Below are positions 1 through 6,108 of a stretch of 12,459 nucleotides of DNA, one piece after another. The notes beneath the pieces are model-generated. The model made no database searches. It had not been told where the DNA came from and saw only the letters and a program-made list of their open reading frames with translations. Each line of letters opens with the position of its first letter. Positions within the stretch are counted from its first letter, which is position 1. This stretch comes from Trichomonas tenax (taxonomy: Eukaryota; Parabasalia; Trichomonadida; Trichomonadidae): positions 1-12,459 of the forward strand of contig JALKBU010001332.1 in NCBI GenBank assembly GCA_023091735.1, in the 5' to 3' direction. The translations under genes and the position numbers were made by a program.

Positions 1-601
1 TCTGGATTTCGATCATGTGAGCCTTCTTCTGGCCGAGGTGGTTGCCCTTGAGGACCTTCTTGGCGCCCTGCTCGTTAGCATCGACACCGCGTGTTGTTGT
101 CTTAGCGGACTGTGTGTGAGCGATGACGCGGATGACTGTGGCCTCCTTCTGGAGTTCCTCGAGCTGCTTCTCGCGCTTCTCAGCGGCCTTGCCGTTGGAG
201 AGGCAGGAGAAAGCCTTGCGAGCCTTGGACTGGTACCAGTTCTTGTAGTAGTTACGCTTAACTTCCTCGTTAACGTAGGAAGCCCAGACTGTTGTGACTG
301 GCTTGAGGCCCTCGACTGTTGGCTTGTAGCCGATGATCCCAACAACGAACATTGGTGGTGTCTCGAGGATTGTGACTGGCTCGCAGGCCTCCTTCTTGTG
401 AAGGCGGGAGTAGGCACGGTTAACATCACGAAGGACGTGTGTCATACCAGCCTTGTAGCCGATGAAAGCGCAAAGATGTGGCTTCTTGGAGGCATCATCC
501 TTTGGCCAGCTGCGTACGCGGCCACGGACGGCATGGGAACGGCCACGTGGGAGGAAACCGAGTGAACCACGGCGTGGTGCATTGAACTTACGATGAGACA
601 T
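1..601 (-). CDS. RPL3: 60S ribosomal protein L3 (uL3), N-terminal half, truncated by window edge
   Basis: Structural protein of the large ribosomal subunit; family knowledge places L3 near the peptidyl-transferase centre. Reading the minus strand from the ATG at 601-599 gives 200 uninterrupted codons. It opens with the eukaryotic L3 hallmark MSHRKFNAPRRGSLGFLPRG, followed by SWPKDD, the block GYKAGMTH (about residues 48-55), ETPPM and VGIIGY (about 80-92), NYYKNW (about 116-121), VIRVIAHTQ (about 153-161) and QKKAHMIEIQ at the window edge. Eukaryotic L3 is about 390-405 residues, so roughly half is present and the C-terminal half lies outside the window. Codons are strongly C/G-ending (AAG, CTC, GTC, CGT/CGC), as expected of a highly expressed gene and unlike the A+T-rich importin-like gene. 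It diverges from the ENY2-like gene across a 436-base gap. Identification is very secure. Confidence 0.97.
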   Translation of the reverse strand, partial: MSHRKFNAPRRGSLGFLPRGRSHAVRGRVRSWPKDDASKKPHLCAFIGYKAGMTHVLRDVNRAYSRLHKKEACEPVTILETPPMFVVGIIGYKPTVEGLKPVTTVWASYVNEEVKRNYYKNWYQSKARKAFSCLSNGKAAEKREKQLEELQKEATVIRVIAHTQSAKTTTRGVDANEQGAKKVLKGNHLGQKKAHMIEIQ

Positions 602-643
602 TCAAGCGAAAGGCCGTGTCACATTTTTGTAATGTTTCATGAT

Positions 644-656
644 ATGTGATGTGAAA
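644..656 (+). repeat. 13-base direct repeat ATGTGATGTGAAA, copy 1
   Basis: The sequence ATGTGATGTGAAA occurs here and identically at 1019-1031. This copy lies about 43 bases upstream of the L3 start and is reversed with respect to L3 transcription (TTTCACATCACAT on the L3 strand). One copy near each divergent start codon suggests a shared regulatory motif, but chance in A+T-rich DNA is not excluded. Confidence 0.4.
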
Positions 657-1018
657 TTCCTAAAATGTTCGTATTTTTTCTCTGATATTCTTCTATGTTA
701 TCACATGAAATATTCTAAAATCTGACTTTTAGCCACTATTTACATCTATATTACTTTTTGACGGGTAAATAAATTTATTTTGCAGAAATATTGTTGACAT
801 ATAAAATATTTTTTCATTACAAAAATAACAATTTCATCATAGGGAGATTCTATTATATTGTTTTTTAACAATTATGTCAAGTAAAATGATAAATCTTTGG
901 ATTTAAAAATTGATTTTTCTTGAATGAATTTCTTTTGCATAATGTTTGTATTCCAAAATAGTGATCTAAATGACTATGTATAAATTTGTCAAGTATAGAA
1001 ATTTATTTGTCAAATAAC

Positions 1019-1031
1019 ATGTGATGTGAAA
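1019..1031 (+). repeat. 13-base direct repeat, copy 2, just before the ENY2-like start
   Basis: Identical to 644-656. It lies six bases before the ENY2-like ATG at 1038 and contains two overlapping ATG-TGA pairs (1019-1024 and 1024-1029). It may be a promoter element, part of the leader, or both. Confidence 0.4.
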
Positions 1032-1037
1032 ATCAAA

Positions 1038-1376
1038 ATGAGTAAACCCAGCCAGATCGAGTGGGAGAACTTCTCTGAGGCCGAAGTCAGAGCTGAAGCA
1101 GAAGCGATTCTAGAATCGTCTGGTCAGTCCAAAAAGATTCGCGCGGAAATAAATAACGATCCAGCAGTTATCGAATGGAAAGAAAGCGTTAGAAAGATGA
1201 TTGAAAACATAGACAACACACAAGATATCACGAAACTCAATCCAGACACTCTATACGATATGATTGTCGAACAAGCAACAGCGAGTGTTCCACAAGAAGT
1301 TATTGAAAAAGTTGAACAAAAGATTCTTTCATTCTTAGAGAAAGAATTCGAAGATCGATTTATTTCTTCAACTTAA
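1038..1376 (+). CDS. ENY2/Sus1-like small protein (possible SAGA/TREX-2 subunit)
   Basis: A 112-residue protein. The start is the ATG at 1038 (MSKPSQIEW); an in-frame GTG at 1026 would add four residues but is not a likely eukaryotic start. Residues about 30-108 follow the ENY2/Sus1 pattern: a helix (KIRAEI), a second helix with EWKESVRKMIENI (about 46-58), then NPDTLYDMIVEQA, VPQEVIEKVEQKILSFLEKEF (about 68-104). The family has the equivalent T-x-D-x-L, VP-x-x-V and I-x-x-FL positions. ENY2/Sus1 proteins are about 95-110 residues and sit in the SAGA deubiquitinase module and the TREX-2 mRNA-export complex. The N-terminal 28 residues are acidic (EAEVRAEAEAILE) and extra relative to the core. 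The stop codon forms TAAA, the trichomonad poly(A) signal. It converges with the ankyrin gene. The family call rests on motif resemblance only; an unrelated small helical protein is the alternative. Confidence 0.6.
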   Translation: MSKPSQIEWENFSEAEVRAEAEAILESSGQSKKIRAEINNDPAVIEWKESVRKMIENIDNTQDITKLNPDTLYDMIVEQATASVPQEVIEKVEQKILSFLEKEFEDRFISST

Positions 1377-1377
1377 A
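1374..1377 (+). terminator. UAAA poly(A) signal overlapping the stop codon of the ENY2-like gene
   Basis: The stop codon TAA is followed by A, making TAAA. In Trichomonas vaginalis UAAA is the established polyadenylation signal and often includes the stop codon. Same arrangement as at 5650-5653. Confidence 0.5.
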
Positions 1378-1491
1378 TTCTAAAATCTGTTTATTTTTTT
1401 AAATATCGAATATTAAAAAAATTTAATCAATACTGTATTTGTAAATAGCCCTGTTTTATTAGAATTGTTGATTTTTAAAACAGATATGAAA
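1377..1491. other. Convergent 3' gap between the ENY2-like and ankyrin genes
   Basis: These 115 very A+T-rich bases separate two convergent stop codons. They hold T-rich and A-rich runs usable as 3' ends on either strand, and no gene. Confidence 0.6.
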
Positions 1492-2196
1492 TTAGTAAGG
1501 TCTAGTTCCATGTTCTGTCAGTAATTGTGCAATTTCATCGTGACGCTCCTTAATAGCGAGTCTCAAAGCAGCCCATCCGTTAATATCACGAACGTTTGGA
1601 TCTGCGCCTTTGTTGAGAAGCTCCTGAATGAATTCCAAGTGGCCAAGCTCAGCAGCGTAATGCATAGCTGTGCGGCCTTTAGCGTTCTTTGCATTGAGGT
1701 TTCCGTTCTTCTCGTGAAGAATCTTGATGGATTCGACGGAATTCTTGATTGCGGCGTAATGTATTGGAGCGTTTCCGTCGAAATCATGTTCATTAGGATC
1801 AGCACCGTAGCGTAAAAGTAACTCAGCAACCTTAGGCTTATCTTCTCTAACGGCATAATGCAAAGCTGTCAATCCGCAGTTATCTTGATGGTAAATTTTC
1901 GAGTAGAATGACATAAGCAGCCTTACCTTCATCTCACTGCCAGAAGCAGCAGCTAATTGCAGCGGAATCTCGCCGTGGCAGGCAGATTGCATTGTATCGA
2001 AGTTAGCATCCATCATAGCGTGGATCAAAATGATTGGATCCGGAGGATCCTTCTCTTCTGCTGCGGCAGCTTCGTCTTCTGCTTCTGCTTGCGCTTCAGC
2101 TTCCGTTTTGAGTGGATCTGGAATGCCAAATGGCTTAAGATTGTTGATAAAGTTCTCGATTGGTCCATAAGCGGCGTTATGTATTGGTGTTCCTCC

Positions 2197-2237
2197 ATTA
2201 TAATAAAATGATGAATTCTATATATATAAAAATAAAC
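2197..2237 (-). other. Intervening sequence 3 in the ankyrin gene (about 41 bases)
   Basis: On the gene strand it starts GTTTATTTTTATATATATAG and ends TCATTTTATTATAAT. It lies between codons for NANANEW and GGTPIHNAAYG, and its length (2 modulo 3) accounts for the frame change. Excising all 41 bases gives a canonical-length ankyrin hairpin. A 20-base GT...AG segment (2237-2218) would also restore the frame but leave seven extra residues (NSSFYYN). The exact ends are inferred from ankyrin spacing. Confidence 0.55.
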
Positions 2238-2330
2238 CCATTCATTAGCATTTGCATTTAAACTTTTCTGGAAGTACTTAACGATTAAGATTGGCTCTCC
2301 AAATTCGGCGATGTAATGAAGAAGAGTGCG

Positions 2331-2348
2331 ATAAGTTTAAAAATGAAT
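2331..2348 (-). other. Intervening sequence 2 in the ankyrin gene (about 18 bases)
   Basis: On the gene strand ATTCATTTTTAAACTTAT lies between codons for GRDARG and RTLLHYIAEFG. It keeps the frame but adds a TAA stop. Removing it gives a hairpin of canonical ankyrin length (DARGRTLLH). It has no GT...AG ends. Boundaries could slide by a few bases. Confidence 0.5.
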
Positions 2349-2447
2349 TCCGCGAGCATCTCTGCCCTTCAAAGGTGATTCCGGTTTATCAATAAGTAAA
2401 TCAATAGCGAATTGGTTCTTGCAACGTAAGGCTGTCATAAGAGGAAG

Positions 2448-2499
2448 ATTATAATAAAATGATAAACTCCAAAATTATCAAAAATTAATAAAGAATTAC
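2448..2499 (-). other. Intervening sequence 1 in the ankyrin gene (about 52 bases)
   Basis: On the gene strand it starts GTAATTCTTTATTAATTTTT and ends ATCATTTTATTATAAT. It lies between codons for VEDGGDITI and LPLMTALRCKN. It contains a stop in the upstream frame (2487-2485) and stops in the downstream frame. Its length is 1 modulo 3, as the frame change needs. The last 16 bases match intervening sequence 3 exactly. The true ends are uncertain: the segment that must be absent is about 2475-2487, and a GT...AG cut ending at 2467 would leave the wrong frame. Confidence 0.5.
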
Positions 2500-2580
2500 T
2501 ATGGTGATATCACCACCATCTTCTACGTATTTCTTCAAACCATTGTTGTCATTAGAAAGAATGAGATTCGAGAAATCCAT

Positions 2581-2763
2581 TCTTTTTTGAAACGTATTTT
2601 CGTCACTTTTATGTTAAAATTTTATTTTCCTTTCTGATCAGTGATTTATATTTAAAATCCATTTTAGGAATGGAATCATTAATTATTTCTGAAAAATAAT
2701 GTTTAATTTTTGTAATTTTTTAGAATTCAACAAAAAATCAAATAAAAAAATAATAACATTTCA
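2581..2763. promoter_or_regulatory. Divergent promoter gap between the ankyrin and importin-like genes
   Basis: These 183 A+T-rich bases carry both 5' regions. On the minus strand TTTCAAAAAAGA precedes the ankyrin ATG; on the plus strand CATTTCA abuts the importin-like ATG directly (TCA at 2761-2763). Both resemble a TCA-type initiator next to the start codon, as in trichomonads, although the base after TCA is A and not a pyrimidine. Confidence 0.4.
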
Positions 2764-5652
2764 ATGAATGAAAATCTATTAGAGTTAGAACATTATTTAA
2801 TTCTGTGCTTAAGCAATGATCAGAACGAGATAAATGCTGCAACGCAGTATATATTCAATGTTTGTCAAGTAGTAAATGCACAAGACGACTTTATTTCGCT
2901 AATATTGAATTCGAATGAGCCAAACGCGATCAGCCAGGCTGCAATTCAGGCATTTTGCATAATAAGATCCATAATAAAGACTTTGTCGAATGAACAAATC
3001 AACAATTATGCAACAATTTTAATCAATTTATTAAATAATCCAAAATACGACAAAAAATCAAAAGAACATCTATCCACTACGCTTGGCCTCTTACTACAAC
3101 ATATTAAAGAGCCATCACAAGAACTAATCGATTTTTTATCACTACTTCCTTCGAATTTGACCCAATTCCATTTCAACATTGCTATATCTTCCATTTCTAT
3201 ACTAAATGCAGATACATTGAACGCTCTATTTGAAAATTTTGGAATTGCAATTTCATTAGCACTTCAAAACTGTGATTGGGAAATAAAACTTTGCGCTCTG
3301 AGATTACTTACAGAATTAATATCATTTACTACTGATATTTTCGCTCAAATATTTGCTGTTCTTCCTTCTTTGCTCTCTGATCTTTCAAATCAATCAGATT
3401 CGATCCAATCTTCATTTTTAATCATTCTCGAGCACATATTAGAAGTATGCCCGGACATAGAAGGAATGGTTGATGCGATAATAGAGTTTAGTCAATCAGA
3501 ATCAGGTTTTCCTGCTGTTTCAATTTTCTCTATAAACTGCCTTAAACCATACATTCAAGGATTCTCAGGGGATCAAATCAACTCTATTCTTGAGATCCTT
3601 ATATTGCAGTACATCAGGCTCGTTCAATCAGAGAACATTCTTACAGAAAATCCATCAGATTTCATTGAGGATCTTCTTAAAGTTTTTCCTCATGCAGAGA
3701 TATACGAAGTGATTAAATCTAAATTACAAGATTGCATCAACTCAGAAAATAACTTGGTAATTGCTGCAGGAATCGTTCTCCTTATTCCTATATTAAATAA
3801 TGCACCAGAAGTAGTCTCAGGACAAGAAATCCCTTTCTTTTTGGAATTAATACAAAGATCGTTTTCTGCTGAAAGCGATCCAGAGATTTGCAAAGCAGCG
3901 TGCATGCTATTTGGTTATTTATACTCTATTGATGCAGTTGCTCCATTTCTTTTTAAGTTCATTGAACCATTAGTTAGTTTCCTTTGTTCTCAAGACTTAG
4001 ATCTCGTTGAGAGTTCGATACACGCGCTCGATTGGGTTCTTGATATCAATCAAACATTGAATGAATCAATAGTCTTGTTTTTGTTTAATTCACGTGAAGA
4101 AATTCAACCAAAAATAATGAATAATTATCTCATTTGCTTGCAGAAAGCAATATTATCAACAAAAGTTCTATCTTCAGAGTTATGTTCTCAGATATTCGAA
4201 TACATTTCATCAAATTTAGTTTTAACAGATGCAAATTATTCAGAAGAATGTTCAATATCTTTGAGAATATTTGCTTGTTTGCTTTCTAAAGATGATACAC
4301 TTGCACAGCATCTTCCTGCACTAACAGAGAGCATTAATTTATGTTTAACTTCAGGTGAATTTGATTGTTTTAACACTCTCATTTTCATTTCCACGATTTC
4401 AGAAGTTGCTGGTATCGAAATTGGAGAATATTTAGTTCAATTTGTTCCAGCGATCAAAAACATTATCGAGAATAGAAAAGAGTTTGGAAATTTGAGATTT
4501 AGGGCAGCAATAAGTACATTATGCAAAATCATAAGATTTTCTTCGATTCAAGAGCTAGAATATATAGTTAAAAAGCTGAGAGCGATGTTAAATTCTAAAA
4601 GACAAAGCGATGTAAATGAAAGCATATTGAACATGAAATACATTGTTAAACTATGCAATGATAAACTCAAGAAGGCATTGATTAATAAGCTTCTAAGTCT
4701 TGCTTATGAAACGGAGTCTGAAGAAATTCTTTCATCATTACTTATAACTCTTTCAAAGTTCGTGAAATATCCTCTTGACGACAATGTACAAATGATGGCA
4801 AATATCACTCAGCTTTGCGTCAATTTCTCAGAAGGAAGTCTAACAGCATTGCAAGGAGAATCATTCCTTTCAAGTGAAATTTTTGCTCCTTTACTACAAG
4901 ATTTTGCAGACTTTTGTGCAGTTGTTTGTTCGAAAGTTTCCTCAGGCTTTGAAGAAATATGCATGATTTTCGCTCCTCTTCTTCAGACAGATTTAGAAAC
5001 TCACATTTCTGCAGTAATGAGTGTCTTTGCAGGAGTTTTGGAAAATGAGAATATCACTGAATCATTTATCACAGAGATTGCTGAATATCTTTCAGTTTTA
5101 ATGAGCGAAGCACAAAACACAAACGCTCAACATGATATAGTATTCATAATCAACAGGCTTCTGCAAAAGATACCAAGCTATTATCCAGAAATCCAACAAA
5201 GCTTGCTGCCTACTATAGTAACTTGGTTCGAATCAGCAAAGCAGAATTCAGATGTGTTTGCAATCGTTTTATCCAACATTGCTTCATTATTCATTCATTT
5301 TGCAACGTTAGATCAATCATTCAATAATGAATTGATAGAACATTCTTTAACTTTATATCCTCCAGTTGACGAAACAGAATGCAATGATATGTCACTGTAT
5401 ATTATCACTTTAGTCTCTTCTAGGAGTTTAACACCTAACATGATTTATTTGGTCTCGAACGGAATAGCAACAGTGTTAACTTCTCAGCAATATATATTAC
5501 GAAAGTATCACATCAATGAGGAATTATTTACTAAGTTGAAAGAAATCCTGTTAACTTATTGCCAAGACGGGAATGTTGTCAATCATATCAGATCGAATTT
5601 TTCACAGTCCAATGTGTTATTATCGAGATTTGAATCACTCTTCCAAAACTAA
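2764..5652 (+). CDS. Importin-beta/karyopherin-like HEAT-repeat protein
   Basis: A 962-residue, all-helical, leucine/isoleucine-rich protein starting MNENLLELEHYLILCLSNDQ. The N-terminus resembles the importin-beta family of the importin-4/Kap123 or importin-5 type: a LEHYLILCLSNDQNEINAAT helix pair, then AISQAAIQAFCIIRSIIKTL (about 55-74), which corresponds to the second HEAT with a conserved run before the next turn. Paired helices repeat at about 40-residue spacing to the C-terminus, for example NCDWEIKLCALRLLTELI, PEICKAACMLFGYLY, LDLVESSIHALDWVLDIN and LRFRAAISTLCKII. No signal peptide or membrane segment is seen. Family members carry cargo, often histones or ribosomal proteins, through nuclear pores with RanGTP. 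Length (importins are about 850-1100) fits. Codons are strongly A/T-ending, suggesting modest expression. Another HEAT-repeat scaffold is possible. The stop overlaps a UAAA signal. Confidence 0.6.
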   Translation: MNENLLELEHYLILCLSNDQNEINAATQYIFNVCQVVNAQDDFISLILNSNEPNAISQAAIQAFCIIRSIIKTLSNEQINNYATILINLLNNPKYDKKSKEHLSTTLGLLLQHIKEPSQELIDFLSLLPSNLTQFHFNIAISSISILNADTLNALFENFGIAISLALQNCDWEIKLCALRLLTELISFTTDIFAQIFAVLPSLLSDLSNQSDSIQSSFLIILEHILEVCPDIEGMVDAIIEFSQSESGFPAVSIFSINCLKPYIQGFSGDQINSILEILILQYIRLVQSENILTENPSDFIEDLLKVFPHAEIYEVIKSKLQDCINSENNLVIAAGIVLLIPILNNAPEVVSGQEIPFFLELIQRSFSAESDPEICKAACMLFGYLYSIDAVAPFLFKFIEPLVSFLCSQDLDLVESSIHALDWVLDINQTLNESIVLFLFNSREEIQPKIMNNYLICLQKAILSTKVLSSELCSQIFEYISSNLVLTDANYSEECSISLRIFACLLSKDDTLAQHLPALTESINLCLTSGEFDCFNTLIFISTISEVAGIEIGEYLVQFVPAIKNIIENRKEFGNLRFRAAISTLCKIIRFSSIQELEYIVKKLRAMLNSKRQSDVNESILNMKYIVKLCNDKLKKALINKLLSLAYETESEEILSSLLITLSKFVKYPLDDNVQMMANITQLCVNFSEGSLTALQGESFLSSEIFAPLLQDFADFCAVVCSKVSSGFEEICMIFAPLLQTDLETHISAVMSVFAGVLENENITESFITEIAEYLSVLMSEAQNTNAQHDIVFIINRLLQKIPSYYPEIQQSLLPTIVTWFESAKQNSDVFAIVLSNIASLFIHFATLDQSFNNELIEHSLTLYPPVDETECNDMSLYIITLVSSRSLTPNMIYLVSNGIATVLTSQQYILRKYHINEELFTKLKEILLTYCQDGNVVNHIRSNFSQSNVLLSRFESLFQN

Positions 5653-5653
5653 A
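5650..5653 (+). terminator. UAAA poly(A) signal overlapping the stop codon of the importin-like gene
   Basis: The TAA stop is followed by A, forming TAAA, followed by a T-rich run. Further AATAAA-type matches lie near 5687-5692. Confidence 0.45.
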
Positions 5654-6108
5654 TTTTGTATATTATTGTTTGTATTTTACATGAAAAAATAAAGTACTTT
5701 TATGCTGAATTCAGCGGTTTTATGATCAGATTGTAAATTGCCATCAAGTGATTCTGGTTTTTAAAAGATTATTTCTTATGAAGAAACTTGCAAAATGCAT
5801 TTTTTCTCATTTCTTTTTTGAGTTATGTTCTAATCCTTTTAGCACAACAATGCCCTTTGGATATATATAACATTTTGTTTTATTAAATTAGTTTCAAGTA
5901 ATCATCAAAAAAATGATAACAGCACTGATGTTCAATAACTACAGAAATGAAAATCTCTTAATGAATTCATTTCAGAAACTAAGAGGCTATAATAGAAAAT
6001 GAATGTGGGCTATAAACATGATTAATTTCAGAGATGGAGAATTTAGAAGAAAAATTTGACATATTAATTGTCAAAAATAATTTTACACGACATATATAAA
6101 AAAATTAA
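5653..6108. other. Gene-free gap between the importin-like and RCC1-like genes
   Basis: These 456 A+T-rich bases hold no convincing ORF or RNA gene. The left part carries 3' end signals. The right part holds GTCAAAAATAA at 6070-6080, a TCA-type initiator candidate about 35 bases before the RCC1-like ATG, and CATATATAAAAAAATTAA just before the start. An in-frame TAA directly precedes the ATG at 6109. Confidence 0.5.

Larger units (their letters stand above)
602..1037. promoter_or_regulatory. Divergent promoter gap between RPL3 and the ENY2-like gene
   Basis: These 436 A+T-rich bases hold no supportable gene. They must carry both 5' regions because L3 is read leftward and the ENY2-like gene rightward. 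A possible initiator, TCAAAT at 1010-1015, sits about 25 bases before the ENY2-like ATG. Trichomonad initiators normally lie within about 20 bases of the start and read TCA followed by a pyrimidine; the TCA here is followed by purine, so the match is partial. A 13-base direct repeat (644-656 and 1019-1031) lies close to each of the two start codons. I see no TATA box distinguishable from the general A+T richness. Confidence 0.5.
1492..2580 (-). pseudogene. Ankyrin-repeat protein gene interrupted by three A+T-rich inserts (pseudogene or gene with unusual mini-introns)
   Basis: Read on the minus strand from ATG at 2580 (MDFSNLILSNDNNGLKKYVE) to TAA at 1492. Ankyrin repeats can be followed along the whole length: LPLMTALRCKNQFAIDLLID, RTLLHYIAEFGEPILIVKYF, GGTPIHNAAYG, then an Ala/Glu-rich linker (about 2039-2106), then GEIPLQLAAASG, GLTALHYAVREDKPKVAELL, GNAPIHYAAIKN, GRTAMHYAAELGH and GWAALRLAIKERH. 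From 2196 down to 1492 the frame is open without a break. Upstream it is broken only at 2448-2499 (stops plus frame change), 2331-2348 (one in-frame stop) and 2197-2237 (frame change). Removing these 52+18+41 bases gives one 326-codon frame including the stop. Outside the inserts there is no other stop or frameshift, which is unlike random decay. Ankyrin proteins are scaffolds; no partner can be read. It may be a recent pseudogene or a working gene with odd introns. Confidence 0.75.

Noticed and set aside
17..565. A 182-codon plus-strand ORF and a 138-codon minus-strand ORF (13-429) at the left end
   Set aside because: Both overlap the L3 coding sequence in other frames; the Leu/Val/Ala-rich and Ser/Arg-rich compositions are what biased L3 codons give when read out of frame. 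L3 is secure.
1957..2211. An 84-codon plus-strand ORF across the ankyrin linker region
   Set aside because: It is the antisense of the ankyrin coding sequence, and the minus-strand reading has clear ankyrin motifs.
2448..2499. A canonical GT...AG intron covering insert 1 (GT at 2499, AG ending at 2467)
   Set aside because: It is 33 bases long, which leaves the wrong frame and a stop in the next exon, so it cannot be the excised unit as it stands.
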